Shown: piece after piece, positions 6,487 through 15,101 of the stretch | How positions within the stretch are numbered: position 1 is the first letter of the stretch | How the letters are laid out: every line of letters starts with the position of its first letter | Source: JBDIAR01 sp039812545 | Lineage (GTDB): Bacteria; Actinomycetota; Actinomycetes; Actinomycetales; Dermatophilaceae | Direction of reading: 5' to 3' | DNA length: 64,000 bases | Assembly (NCBI GenBank): GCA_039812545.1 | Contig: JBDIAR010000001.1 | Location: 9,805-73,804 of the forward strand | Translations under genes and position numbers: made by a program | Notes under the pieces: model-generated | What the model was told of the DNA's origin: nothing | Seen by the model: the letters and a program-made list of their open reading frames with translations, nothing else | Databases searched by the model: none

Positions 6487-9406
6487 TTCGGGTCATCGTC
6501 GGCGCCCGACGAATCCCGACCCAGGCGATCGCGCCGGCGAGCACGGGCACGACCACGGCGAGCGCGATGATCGGCGGCCAGGGGATGGTGACGAACGGGC
6601 CGGCGATGACCTCGGTCCGGTCGTTGTCGACCCGAAAGATGCTGCGAGTCGTCGCGAGGGCCCAGGAGATACCCGGGATCGCGCCGACGGCCAGGCCGAG
6701 CACGGCGCCGAGTCCGGCGAGGGAGACCGCCTGCGCCGCCGCCACCTTGCGCCGCGTCGTCCGGGTGGCCCCGACGGCGGCCAGGGTGGCGCTGGTCGAC
6801 GCGCCCTCGGCGGTCGACATCGCGGTCGCCACCAGCGCAGCCACCAGGACGAGCAGCGCGACGACCCCGAACGCGATCCAGATGAAGAGCCGGTCGTCGC
6901 GCTGGAATCCGCGTTCGACCATCACCGACGCGCTGTTGCCGAAGGCCTCGTCGATCCGCTGCTCGCTCTCGGGCGAGACCGCCGACCCGTCCGCACCGTG
7001 CACCAGGATCGCCGCGGCTCGGTTGGGCAGGCCCAGTTTCGCCGCGCTCGCGGTGGTGACGACCAGGCCGTATGCCGGTCCTTGGGACCCGCGCAGGGCG
7101 TCGTCCAGTCGATCGGCGTCGATCAGGAGGCCGGGCAGCTGGACCGATCGGAGCTGGCGAACCGGACCCAACCGCCCGTCCGTGCTCCAGCCGATGGTGC
7201 CGCTGGCAATCGTGACCCGACCATCGGTCATGGGGCTGGTCCGGCTGGTGTCTCGGGGCGCCCGGTCCGGGACGATGGCCGCCCCTGCCGTGACGAGGCG
7301 GCGTTCGTCGTCGCTCAATCGCAGAGCGTCGGCCAGGAACGCCGGATCGGCGATCGCGATCGCCCCGTCCTGACGACCGGCATACGTCGTCGCGGTCCGG
7401 CACGGCTGCGGGTCGGTGGGCGCCACGTCGGGCGCAGCGGCCAGCACGCTCTGTTCGAGGGTGCAACCGGGTCGCAGCAGCGCACTGACCCGGGTCGCGG
7501 CAGTGCCGTCGCCGCCGGAGCCGCTGCCGGAGCTACCGGCGGAGTTGTCGGGTGCGGTCCCCGACGGTTCCGGGTACCACGCCTCGCCGAGCAGATAGAC
7601 CGCGAGCTCCGGGGCCACCGAGTGGACCGTGCGTTCGATGGTGGCCAGCCGGTTCGGAGCGGCCGAGACGAGGTCCACGATCCCGCCCCACCCGGCCGCA
7701 AAGCTCGGGGTGTACGCGCGCTCGCGCCGGGTGGTGTCGCTGGCGACGACGATCGCCAGGGTGCTGGCCAGGGCCGCGGCACCCAGGATCGCGGCGATCG
7801 TCGGGGTGGCCCGGCCGCGCTGTCGCGCGGCGTCCCGCGTCGCCATCCGCACGGACAGCGGCGCCCGCTCGGTGAGCCGTCCGAGCACGGTCAGCAGGAG
7901 CGGGACCGCGAACAGCAGCCCGAGGACGGCGATCACCGCGCCGCCGGCCAGCACGAGGGCCTGCTGTTGGGCGGCCAGGTTCAGCGGGTCGAACGCGGCC
8001 ACCGCACACCCCGCCACCCCGGCGACGAAGAGCACGAACCCGGCCACCGGCATACCCCGGTGCAGTGTGGGGGAGACGTTCTGACCGCGTAGGAGGGCGA
8101 CGAGGTCGAGCTTGCCCAGTCCACGGCTCGGAACCAGCGCCGCCCCGATCGACCCGACGATCGAGGTCACCACGACGACCGCCACGGCGAGCCAGGGCAC
8201 CTCGAAGGGACCGACGGGAGCCGTCGAACGGACGGCCGCGACGGCTCGCCCCACCCCCGCCGCGGCGACCCCGAGCGCCGCCGCGACGAGAGTGGCCCCG
8301 ACCCCGAGGACGATGGCCTGCCCGAGGACGACCCGGCGGACCTGCGTACGGGTCCCGCCGTTGCCCGCCAGCAACGCCAACGAACGGCGCTGGCGCGCGG
8401 CGCTGACGGCGAAGGCGGGTCCGGCGAGCAGCATGGTTTCGCCGATGAGTGCGGCGCCGAGAAGGATCGCGGTGTTCACGACCGACGAGGGTCCCGAGCC
8501 GCTCGACAGGTCGCGGAGCCGCTGCTCGTCGGTCGGGCTCAGACCCAGGTCGGTCGGCGGGTCGAGGAAGACCGCCCGCGACGTCACGTGGTACCCGGCG
8601 GTGTTCAACGCCCGCACCTGCGGCCAGGTGACCGGTGCCGGCCCCGGGACGACCCACGCCAACGCTTCGCCGGACCCCGTCGCCCGGTCAAAACCGGTGG
8701 TCGCCGGCATCGCCGACACCGGCCGGATCAAGTCGTAGGCGCTGCCCCCGGTGTCCGGCGACTCGTATGCCGTGCCCGTTCCGACGACGGTGAGGCGTAC
8801 CGGTGCTGCGTCGCCCGCCGAGTACGTCACGGTCCCGGTCGTCGGTATGCCGGCAGCGGCTGCCTGAGACGTCACGACCACCTCGGTGGCCGCGGCCGGC
8901 CACCGGCCCGAGGTCAGCGACACCTTGCCGGTCAGGGTGGGTTCGGCGCCGTCGGCGTAGAGGACGGCGGCCCGGCGCTGGCGGTCGCCGAGTACGACCC
9001 GCCCGAACTGCGAGCTCGTCGCGATGGGGGTGCGGCCCAGCAGCCGGCCGATGGTCCGCGATTGGTCGGTCGCGGCGGGCTGGGCGGTGGATTGGGCGGG
9101 GGATTGGGCCGCCGCACCCGCGTCGGGCGCGGCGGGACCGGTGATGTACCACGGCGATCCGTCCGCGGGTTGCAGGACCTGACCGCCGCCGCCCCAGGTG
9201 ACCAGCGCTTCGCCCCGGCCCATCCGCAGCACGAGGGCCTCGCCCCGGTCGATGTCGAAACTGGCATACAGGGCCAGCCCGCCGGTCAACAAGAAGACGG
9301 CGGCGCCGACGAGAACGGCGATGAGCGCGCTGCGGCCCTTGTGCCGCCGCGTCTCGAACCGGGCCATCCGCAAGGCCGGGCCCCACCCGGATCCGGTGGC
9401 GGTCAT
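6476..9406 (-). CDS. ABC transporter permease with FtsX domains
   Basis: 976 residues. A first membrane helix (about 24-46, SALIAVLVGAAVFLLTGGLA) is followed by a large extracytoplasmic domain, a group of helices in the middle (about 345-560: FtsX-like), a second large outer domain and a terminal group of helices (about 820-960), the two-FtsX layout of long MacB-like exporters. It pairs with the ATPase gene immediately upstream: the ATPase stop and this ATG are one base apart. Proteins of this type commonly export peptides, lipids or drugs, or act as mechanotransmitters; the substrate is unknown. Confidence 0.9.
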   Translation of the reverse strand: MTATGSGWGPALRMARFETRRHKGRSALIAVLVGAAVFLLTGGLALYASFDIDRGEALVLRMGRGEALVTWGGGGQVLQPADGSPWYITGPAAPDAGAAAQSPAQSTAQPAATDQSRTIGRLLGRTPIATSSQFGRVVLGDRQRRAAVLYADGAEPTLTGKVSLTSGRWPAAATEVVVTSQAAAAGIPTTGTVTYSAGDAAPVRLTVVGTGTAYESPDTGGSAYDLIRPVSAMPATTGFDRATGSGEALAWVVPGPAPVTWPQVRALNTAGYHVTSRAVFLDPPTDLGLSPTDEQRLRDLSSGSGPSSVVNTAILLGAALIGETMLLAGPAFAVSAARQRRSLALLAGNGGTRTQVRRVVLGQAIVLGVGATLVAAALGVAAAGVGRAVAAVRSTAPVGPFEVPWLAVAVVVVTSIVGSIGAALVPSRGLGKLDLVALLRGQNVSPTLHRGMPVAGFVLFVAGVAGCAVAAFDPLNLAAQQQALVLAGGAVIAVLGLLFAVPLLLTVLGRLTERAPLSVRMATRDAARQRGRATPTIAAILGAAALASTLAIVVASDTTRRERAYTPSFAAGWGGIVDLVSAAPNRLATIERTVHSVAPELAVYLLGEAWYPEPSGTAPDNSAGSSGSGSGGDGTAATRVSALLRPGCTLEQSVLAAAPDVAPTDPQPCRTATTYAGRQDGAIAIADPAFLADALRLSDDERRLVTAGAAIVPDRAPRDTSRTSPMTDGRVTIASGTIGWSTDGRLGPVRQLRSVQLPGLLIDADRLDDALRGSQGPAYGLVVTTASAAKLGLPNRAAAILVHGADGSAVSPESEQRIDEAFGNSASVMVERGFQRDDRLFIWIAFGVVALLVLVAALVATAMSTAEGASTSATLAAVGATRTTRRKVAAAQAVSLAGLGAVLGLAVGAIPGISWALATTRSIFRVDNDRTEVIAGPFVTIPWPPIIALAVVVPVLAGAIAWVGIRRAPTMTRRLS

Positions 9407-9407
9407 G

Positions 9408-10142
9408 TCAGGCGCGATGCAGCAGCAGGGATTCGGCGGAGTCGGGCGAACCCGTGGTGTCGACGACCACCCCGTCGCGCAGGAAGACCACCCGGTCGGC
9501 CCAGGCCGCGTGCCGGGCCTCGTGGGTGACCAGCAATCCGGCCGCGCCGGCGTCCACCCGGGCGCGCAGTACCCCGAGGACGGCCTCGCCGGTGACCGAG
9601 TCCAGCGCTCCGGTGGGTTCGTCGGCGAGCACGAGCCGGCGCTCGCCGACCAGGGCCCGGGCGATGGCGACCCGTTGTTGTTGACCGCCGGACATCTTCT
9701 CCGGGTAGCGGTCGGCGATCTGGGCGTCCAAACCGACCAGCTCGAGCGCCTCCAGGGCGATCTGGTGGGCCGCGCGCACCGAGACACCGTCCAGTTCCAG
9801 CGGCAGCCCGACGTTCTCCGCCGCGGTCAGCGACGGGATGAGGTTGAAGTCCTGGAAGACGAACCCGACCTTTCGACGCCGCAACGCCGCCAACGCATCC
9901 GGTCCCAGGGTCGCGATGTCCACGCCCTCGACGATCACGCTCCCGGAGGTGGGCCGGTCCAGGGCCCCCGCGAGATTGAGCAGCGTCGACTTGCCCGAAC
10001 CCGACGGCCCCATGACGGCGACGAGTTCGCCGGGGACGACGGTCAGCGACACCCCGTCCAACGCCCGCACCTGGGCCTCGCCGGAGCCGTGGATCCGGGT
10101 CACGTCGCGCAACTGCACGACGGGGGCGCTGACCGGACTCAT
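9408..10142 (-). CDS. ABC transporter ATP-binding protein (LolD/MacB type)
   Basis: 244 residues. Walker A GPSGSGKST (about 45-53), Q-loop FVFQDFNLIPSL, signature SGGQQQR, Walker B LVLADEPTGALD and the switch His in LVTHEARHA are all present; the sequence matches the FtsE/LolD/MacB subfamily that works with FtsX-type permeases. The ATG at 10142 overlaps the end of padR (10139), so padR, ATPase and permease are one translationally coupled operon read right to left. This arrangement implies PadR control of an exporter. Confidence 0.95.
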   Translation of the reverse strand: MSPVSAPVVQLRDVTRIHGSGEAQVRALDGVSLTVVPGELVAVMGPSGSGKSTLLNLAGALDRPTSGSVIVEGVDIATLGPDALAALRRRKVGFVFQDFNLIPSLTAAENVGLPLELDGVSVRAAHQIALEALELVGLDAQIADRYPEKMSGGQQQRVAIARALVGERRLVLADEPTGALDSVTGEAVLGVLRARVDAGAAGLLVTHEARHAAWADRVVFLRDGVVVDTTGSPDSAESLLLHRA

Positions 10143-10771
10143 TCGACCGCTCCGTTCCGCTCGCCGACGACGGCCGTGCGCAGCGTCGCCCGCGCCGGAG
10201 CCGCCCCCGCAGCCGCCGCCCCGGCAGCCCCGCCCTCGCGGATCGCCGCCGCGTGGCGGGCCAAAGCCGACTCCACGTGGTCCAGCCATCGGATCTCCGA
10301 TTCGGTGGCGAAGATGTGGTTCTCCAGGACGAGCTGCCAGGCCAGGTCGCGGGTCGAGCCGATCGGTTTGCCCGCCGACTTCAACCGGGTCAGGTCGCGC
10401 AGATGGCGCATGGTGGCGGTGCGTTGGGCCTGCACCACGTGCGGAACGTCGACGCCGGGCACGGTGACCGCGAGCGCCAGCTTGATGACCAGTTCGTCGC
10501 GAGGGGTGTCCTCCCGGCTGACCGGGGTGAGCCACCACTGGTCGACCTCGGCGAGGCCCTTCGGGGTCAGCCGGTACGGGATCCGGCCCTCCGCGTCCGG
10601 CGGGAGCGCCTCGACCAGCCCGTCGCGCTCCAGCCGCCCCAGCGTCGTGTAGACCTGGCCGACGTTCAGCGGCCAGGTGCCGCCCGTGCGGGCCTCGAAC
10701 TCGCCGCGCAACCGCAGCCCGTACATCGGTTCTTCGGCGAGCAGGGCCAACAGGCTCTGTTTGATCGACAT
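10139..10771 (-). CDS. PadR-family transcriptional regulator
   Basis: 210 residues. The N-terminal winged helix (MSIKQSLLALLAEEPMYGLRLRGEFE...) carries the PadR pattern, with the wing 'VYTTLGRLERDGLV'; a C-terminal Vir_C-like helical dimerisation region extends to an Ala-rich tail. The start is ATG 10771, with a GAGGGAG Shine-Dalgarno; longer in-frame starts would run into the operator. It heads the exporter operon and probably represses it until an exported compound binds. Confidence 0.92.
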   Translation of the reverse strand: MSIKQSLLALLAEEPMYGLRLRGEFEARTGGTWPLNVGQVYTTLGRLERDGLVEALPPDAEGRIPYRLTPKGLAEVDQWWLTPVSREDTPRDELVIKLALAVTVPGVDVPHVVQAQRTATMRHLRDLTRLKSAGKPIGSTRDLAWQLVLENHIFATESEIRWLDHVESALARHAAAIREGGAAGAAAAGAAPARATLRTAVVGERNGAVE

Positions 10772-10815
10772 CGGCTCTCCCTCGGCTGCCCCGGACCGGC
10801 CTCGGCTCGGCCCGC

Positions 10816-10853
10816 TATACCCGGTATGCCGGCGACTGTATACCCGGTATGCC
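10816..10853. promoter_or_regulatory. Probable PadR operator: two direct copies of a 15-mer
   Basis: TATACCCGGTATGCC occurs at 10816-10830 and again at 10839-10853, 23 bases apart, 45 bases upstream of the padR start. Each copy is a short dyad (TATACC / GGTAT). Two sites about two helical turns apart upstream of an autoregulated PadR operon are what such a repressor would need. Both copies also contain the genome-wide GTATGCC motif, so the palindrome may be partly coincidental. Confidence 0.55.
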
Positions 10854-10870
10854 ATCGTCGGCAAGGGAGG

Positions 10871-11566
10871 TCAGCCCGCCGGATCACGCCGACGACGCAG
10901 CAGCTCGATCCCCACGATCACCGCGATGCCCACCAGACCCCCGATGCCGTTGGTCAGGACGTCGTTCTCCGAACACGTGCGATCGGTGAACACCGCCTGG
11001 TAGGTCTCGGTCAACCCCGTGGTCGCGACGACGATCGCGAGCGCGAGGATCCGCCGACGCATCGCCAGGGCGAGGGCGATCCCGAACGGCAGGTACAACG
11101 CCAGATTCGGGATGACGTCGTGTTTGAGCTCGCCACGATCCGTCGTCAGCCAGCCGCCGGCCAGGCAGGCGCGCAGTTCGGCACCGGGATCCGCCACCGG
11201 CGCGGGCCAGCCCACCCTCGGCACCCAGGTCGTCGCGATGATCAGGTATGCCGCCATCCCGAGCAGGTATGCCACTCCTCGCCGAGGGCGGGTGCGTACC
11301 AGCACCGCGGTGACGATCAGCCCGAGCGCCGCGGCCACCAGCAGCGGGCCGCGCTGACCGTCGCGCAGCGCCCAATACGCCCCGGAGCCGCGCACCTTGG
11401 CCGCCCCCGCGACGGTCAGCACCAGGACGACGAGCGCGCCGACCGCCAACGGGCCCCGGCCCACGGCATACCGACGCGACAACTCGGTGACGAGCAGACC
11501 GGCATACGAGGTGATCGCGAGCAGGGCGAGGAGCTCGCTCCACCCGACCCCGAGCAATTGCCTCAC
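10871..11566 (-). CDS. VanZ-family integral membrane protein
   Basis: 231 residues with about six membrane helices. The VanZ core is visible in the C-terminal half: KHDVIPNLALYLPFGIALAL, then TTGLTETYQAVF, then CSENDVLTNGIGGLVGIAV. VanZ relatives modulate sensitivity to glycopeptides or act in the envelope; function here is unproven. The GTG start (11566) overlaps the stop of the quinone oxidoreductase gene (GTGA), so it is translated from the same mRNA. The presence of two VanY genes nearby fits an envelope role. Confidence 0.82.
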   Translation of the reverse strand: MRQLLGVGWSELLALLAITSYAGLLVTELSRRYAVGRGPLAVGALVVLVLTVAGAAKVRGSGAYWALRDGQRGPLLVAAALGLIVTAVLVRTRPRRGVAYLLGMAAYLIIATTWVPRVGWPAPVADPGAELRACLAGGWLTTDRGELKHDVIPNLALYLPFGIALALAMRRRILALAIVVATTGLTETYQAVFTDRTCSENDVLTNGIGGLVGIAVIVGIELLRRRRDPAG

Positions 11567-12543
11567 CAGGAGGTGAGCAGGATCTTGCCGATGTGGCCGG
11601 AGGCCTCCATCTCCTGCTGGGCCGCCCCGGCCTGCGGGAAGGGATACGTCGAGTTGACGACCGGGGCGACGACACCGGATTCGATCAGCGGCCAGACGTG
11701 TTCGCGCACGGCGGCGACGATGGCGCTCTTCTCCGAGACCGGCCGGGCGCGCAGCGAGGTCGCGACGACGGCGGCGCGCTTGGCCAGCAGCGCGGCGAGA
11801 TTGAGTTCGGCCTTGATGCCGCCCTGCAACCCGATGACGACGAGCCGGCCGCCGACGGCCAGCGCCGCCACATTGCGGGCGAGGTACTTGGCGCCCATGT
11901 TGTCGAGGATGACGTCGGCGCCCGCGCCGTCGGTGGCCGCCAGGAGTTCGGCGACGAAGTCCTGTTCGCGGTAGTCGATGAGGATCTCGGCGCCCAACTC
12001 CCGGCATACCCGCAGCTTCTCGGCGCTGCCGGCGGTGACGGCCACCCGGGCCCCGATCGCCCGCCCGAGTTGGATCGCCATCGTGCCGATCCCCGACGAA
12101 CCGCCGTGGACGAGCAGCGTCTGGCCGGGTTGCAGGTTCGCGGTGAGGAAGACATTGGACCAGACCGTGCACACCACCTCCGGCAGCGCCGCGGCGTCGA
12201 CCAGGGACACCCCGGCCGGCCGCGGCAGCACCTGGCCGGCCGGCACCGCGACCCGCTGGGCGTATCCTCCGCCGGACAGCACGGCACAGACCTCGTCCCC
12301 GACCTGCCAGCCGGGCGCCTCCGGCCCCAGCGCGGCGATCCGCCCACTCACCTCCAGGCCGGGGATGGGGGAGGCACCCGCGGGCGGCGGGTAGAACCCC
12401 TGGCGCTGCAGGACATCGGCGCGGTTCACGCCCGCGGCCTCGACGTCGATGAGGACCTCCCCGGGGCCGGGCACCGGGTCGGGTACCTCCACGACCTGCA
12501 GGTGGTCCGGGCCGCCGGGTGAACTGATACCGATCGCCTTCAT
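11563..12543 (-). CDS. NAD(P)H:quinone oxidoreductase, zinc-independent MDR family
   Basis: 326 residues. GroES-like N-terminal domain with VEAAGVNRADVLQRQGFYPPP, typical of the PIG3/QOR branch, then a Rossmann domain with the NADPH-binding GGSSGIGTMAIQLGRAIGA near 150. The structural and catalytic zinc ligands of alcohol dehydrogenases are absent. It would reduce quinones with NADPH. The start codon overlaps the stop of the mobA-like gene (ATGA), but a TAGGCT box 6 bases upstream suggests it can also be transcribed leaderlessly on its own. Confidence 0.9.
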   Translation of the reverse strand: MKAIGISSPGGPDHLQVVEVPDPVPGPGEVLIDVEAAGVNRADVLQRQGFYPPPAGASPIPGLEVSGRIAALGPEAPGWQVGDEVCAVLSGGGYAQRVAVPAGQVLPRPAGVSLVDAAALPEVVCTVWSNVFLTANLQPGQTLLVHGGSSGIGTMAIQLGRAIGARVAVTAGSAEKLRVCRELGAEILIDYREQDFVAELLAATDGAGADVILDNMGAKYLARNVAALAVGGRLVVIGLQGGIKAELNLAALLAKRAAVVATSLRARPVSEKSAIVAAVREHVWPLIESGVVAPVVNSTYPFPQAGAAQQEMEASGHIGKILLTSW

Positions 12544-13148
12544 GGCAGCAGCCTACGAGCCGCCCGCAGCGCCGCCGGCGTGTCCACATCGATCAGGGCT
12601 GCGGCTTCGACCTCGATCTCCTGTATGCCGGTCAACCGCGCCAGGACCGAGCGCAGGCTCGCGCCACTCGGGTCGGCCGGGAGGGCGGCGCGCAGGGCGG
12701 CGGTTCGGTAGAGCGCGAGCAGCGGCTGGCGACGGCCGGTCTCGTCCACGGCGACGACGGCATCCACCGCGCAGGTGTTCCGGAGCCGGGCGAGGTCACG
12801 GATCGCCGGTCCGGCGAACGGCTGGTCACCGGCGAGCAGGGCCACCCAGGCGCCCGTGACCAGCTGCAATGCGGCGGCCAGCCCCGCGACCGGCCCGCCC
12901 AGCGGGGGCTCCTCCCGGGTCCACGTCACGGCTCGACCGGTGGGGCGCTGCGGGCCGACGACGATGATCCGCGACCGGTTCGGCAGGCTGTCCAGGAGAT
13001 GATCCAACACGCTGGCGACCCCGAGGGTGGCGGCCGTCTTGTCCGCACCGCCGTGTCGCGAGCTGCGTCCCCCGGCCAGCACGACGACCTCCAGGGCGTC
13101 GAGCGAACCAGCCGAACCGCCTCCCGAACCGGACTCAGCCGGCGGCAT
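12540..13148 (-). CDS. MobA-like nucleotidyltransferase (molybdenum cofactor)
   Basis: 202 residues. The nucleotide-binding motif VVLAGGRSSRHGGADK lies at about 22-37, the acceptor region TREEPPLGGPVAGLAAAL near 80, and the metal-binding Asp in VALLAGDQPF near 107. MobA joins GMP, and its relative MocA joins CMP, to molybdopterin; which of the two this is cannot be decided from motifs. The xanthine dehydrogenase encoded at 39-43 kb would be a client. The N-terminus overlaps the end of the vanY gene by 14 bases. Confidence 0.82.
   Translation of the reverse strand: MPPAESGSGGGSAGSLDALEVVVLAGGRSSRHGGADKTAATLGVASVLDHLLDSLPNRSRIIVVGPQRPTGRAVTWTREEPPLGGPVAGLAAALQLVTGAWVALLAGDQPFAGPAIRDLARLRNTCAVDAVVAVDETGRRQPLLALYRTAALRAALPADPSGASLRSVLARLTGIQEIEVEAAALIDVDTPAALRAARRLLP
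12550..12555 (-). promoter_or_regulatory. -10 box (TAGGCT) of a leaderless quinone oxidoreductase mRNA
   Basis: On the minus strand TAGGCT is followed by 6 bases and the ATG at 12543. It lies inside the last codons of the mobA-like gene, so it would be an internal operon promoter. Confidence 0.5.
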
Positions 13149-14172
13149 TCGGCACGAGCGCCGGGCAGGCCGTGCCGGGGCTGACGGTCATCTCGAAATG
13201 CCACGGTTCGTTGACGTAGCGCCGGCAGATGCCCCACTTGTAGCCGTTGGTCTCCAGCCACGCCGCGCCCGTGCCGATGTCCAGCGCCTCGCCCCGGACG
13301 TGCATCGAGTACTGCGGCGGTAACACCCATTGCGAGGCCGCGAGCTCCGAGCCGTGCCGGGCCACCGCCTTGGCGTGCAACTCCTCCTGCTTGGCCCAGG
13401 ATCGCGACCCCGAGGACAACACCAGGTCGACCCCTTCGTTGCCCGCTTGGGTCTGGGCGGCCAGGAACGCGGTCCGCAGCGCCGGGTCCATCCGCGGCAC
13501 GACCGTCGGGTCGGCCGGCTTGGGCAGCGCGGGGACGCCGGGCAGGACGAACACCTCGGTCGGCTTGGCGGCGGGCGTCGGGTTCGCCGTGGGCTTGGCG
13601 GTCGGCTTGGCGGACGGAGTCGGGTTCGCCGTGGGTTTGGCGCTCGCGGCACCGGTCGGGCGGGCGGCCTGGGGAGTCGGCGCCACCGCCGGGGCCGACG
13701 GAGCGGCCGCGGCCTGCTGTAGGGCGCTCTCGGTGTTCGTGATCAGGGTGCGGGCCGGTTCGAGCAGACCGGACTCGAGCGGCATACCGGAGAAGGAGAC
13801 CCCGCTCTGCTCGCCGGCCGTCGCAGCCGAACCCGACCGCGCGCGGACGACGGCCGTGGTCGTCGTCCCGACGATCACCAGGGCCAGGACGGCGACGGTG
13901 CGGCGGCGGCGACGGTACATCCGGGCTCGCGCGGCGCGTCGCCGGGCCAGGTAGGCCGCGTGCTGGGTCGCGAGTTCGTCGGTGCCGAACGTGCCCGCAG
14001 GGCCGGGCCGGCCGGCCGGCCGTATGCCCTGATGTGTGCCCGGCCGGTATGCCGGACGCACCGTCGCCGGCGACGTCACCGTCGGCGGGATGTAGGTGTT
14101 CTCGACGAACTCGGGCTCCCCGCCGGGCCGCGGCGCGACGTCGAGCGAGCCGCTCTCGGGCTGTGCGCTCAT
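13135..14172 (-). CDS. Membrane-anchored D-alanyl-D-alanine carboxypeptidase (VanY family)
   Basis: 345 residues. Cytoplasmic tail of about 85 residues, one membrane helix (RTVAVLALVIVGTTTTAVV), a low-complexity spacer rich in Lys-Pro-Thr-Ala-Asn repeats (about 170-215) and a C-terminal VanY peptidase domain. Zinc and catalytic residues are present: SMHVRGEALDIG (His, Asp) and NEPWHFE (Glu, His). It trims the terminal D-Ala of peptidoglycan stems outside the cell. The ATG at 14172 has GAGGAG 8 bases upstream; earlier in-frame codons are not preceded by a ribosome site. A paralogue is transcribed divergently from 14362. Confidence 0.92.
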   Translation of the reverse strand: MSAQPESGSLDVAPRPGGEPEFVENTYIPPTVTSPATVRPAYRPGTHQGIRPAGRPGPAGTFGTDELATQHAAYLARRRAARARMYRRRRRTVAVLALVIVGTTTTAVVRARSGSAATAGEQSGVSFSGMPLESGLLEPARTLITNTESALQQAAAAPSAPAVAPTPQAARPTGAASAKPTANPTPSAKPTAKPTANPTPAAKPTEVFVLPGVPALPKPADPTVVPRMDPALRTAFLAAQTQAGNEGVDLVLSSGSRSWAKQEELHAKAVARHGSELAASQWVLPPQYSMHVRGEALDIGTGAAWLETNGYKWGICRRYVNEPWHFEMTVSPGTACPALVPNAAG

Positions 14173-14326
14173 GGCTGGCTCCTCGGGCTCCGCGGCCGGC
14201 ACGGCTGGATCGGGTGGGCTGGTGGCTGACCTGCAGGTGGGCGACGGCGGCACCGTGACCCAATCGTCACATTAGGTATCACACGTCACTACTTCAACGA
14301 GCCGCGCCGAAGCCGGCACCGCTCTC

Positions 14327-14355
14327 TTGCGCCATATACCGAGTATGTAGATACT
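14327..14355 (+). promoter_or_regulatory. Promoter of the second vanY gene, leaderless
   Basis: -35-like TTGCGC at 14327-14332, 17-base spacer, -10-like GATACT at 14350-14355, then 6 bases to the ATG at 14362. No Shine-Dalgarno exists, so the mRNA should begin at the start codon. Confidence 0.55.
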
Positions 14356-14364
14356 GGGTATATG
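14333..14364. promoter_or_regulatory. 32-base near-perfect palindrome covering promoter and start codon
   Basis: CATATACC (14333-14340) mirrors GGTATATG (14357-14364), and inside it AGTAT (14342-14346) mirrors ATACT (14351-14355) around GTAG. Only one symmetric pair outside the four-base centre mismatches. It spans the -35/-10 spacer, the -10 box and the ATG of the vanY gene at 14362. A bound dimeric repressor would block both polymerase and ribosome. The TATACC/GGTATA half-sites resemble those upstream of padR at 10816-10853. Confidence 0.7.
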
Positions 14365-15012
14365 ACCTCGGGACCCATTCCGGTGACGGCCGCCCTGCTC
14401 GTTCGGTCGCGCTCGCGGATCCGCCGTCGGCGACTCCGCACCGGCTCGGTCGCGCTGACCGCCGTGGTCCTCATCGCGGGAGTCGGCACGCTCGGCTCGG
14501 CACTGCGCCGCGACGGGTCTGCCGGTGCGCCCGGCGCCGCCGGCATACCTGAGATTCTCGGCATCGTCGGCCACTCGAAGGCCCCCGGCGGCTCGGCGGA
14601 CCCGGGCAACTCGGACGGCCCGTTCGCCGGCCAGTATGTCGGTCGGGCGCTGCGGCCCGACCTCGCCGCAGCGCTTCGTTCGGCGACCGAAGCCGCTGCG
14701 CACCAAGGATTTTCGCTGGTCGTAACCTCGGGCTTCCGATCCTGGCAGGCCCAACAACGGCTCTTCGACCAGGCGGTCCGACGCTACGGCGGAGCGGTCG
14801 AAGCCGCCCGCTGGGTCCTGCCACCCGAACGCTCCCAGCACGTGCAGGGTGCGGCGGTGGACGTCGGGGACCGGGCCGCGGCGGGCTGGCTGGAGGCGAA
14901 CGGGTCGACCTGGGGGCTGTGTCGCCGCTACGAAAACGAGTGGTGGCACTTCGAACTGCTCACGTCCCCGGGGGGATCCTGCCCGGCACCGGCGCCCTCC
15001 GCGGGCGGGTGA
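14362..15012 (+). CDS. Second VanY-type D,D-carboxypeptidase
   Basis: 216 residues. Short basic cytoplasmic N-terminus, membrane anchor at about 28-48 (SVALTAVVLIAGVGTLGSAL), Gly/Pro linker, then a VanY domain from about 90. SQHVQGAAVDVGD and NEWWHFE supply the zinc ligands and catalytic Glu; VVTSGFRSWQAQQRLFD is the substrate-binding part. It aligns well with the peptidase domain of the divergent gene at 13135-14172, so the two are paralogues back to back, one constitutive-looking (with a Shine-Dalgarno), one under a palindromic operator. Confidence 0.88.
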   Translation: MTSGPIPVTAALLVRSRSRIRRRRLRTGSVALTAVVLIAGVGTLGSALRRDGSAGAPGAAGIPEILGIVGHSKAPGGSADPGNSDGPFAGQYVGRALRPDLAAALRSATEAAAHQGFSLVVTSGFRSWQAQQRLFDQAVRRYGGAVEAARWVLPPERSQHVQGAAVDVGDRAAAGWLEANGSTWGLCRRYENEWWHFELLTSPGGSCPAPAPSAGG

Positions 15013-15051
15013 CGAAGGGGCGGCCCCCGTTGTGCGGGGACCGCCCCTTCG
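15013..15051. terminator. Strong hairpin between convergent genes
   Basis: CGAAGGGGCGG...CCGCCCCTTCG with an inner CCCCG/CGGGG pairing around TTGTG forms a stem of about 16 bp with one mismatch. It lies directly behind the second vanY gene and ahead of the 3' end of the minus-strand 80-residue gene, so it can act in both directions. There is no T-run. Confidence 0.75.
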
Positions 15052-15101
15052 CCTGTCGTCCGCTGTGAGCTGATGTGCCGGCGGAAGTATGCGGGCCGAC
15101 C

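Noticed and set aside
5894..8092. A 732-residue plus-strand open frame opposite the aminotransferase and ABC permease
   Set aside because: Low-complexity Arg/Gly/Asp composition, no start signal, and it runs antisense to two well-supported genes.
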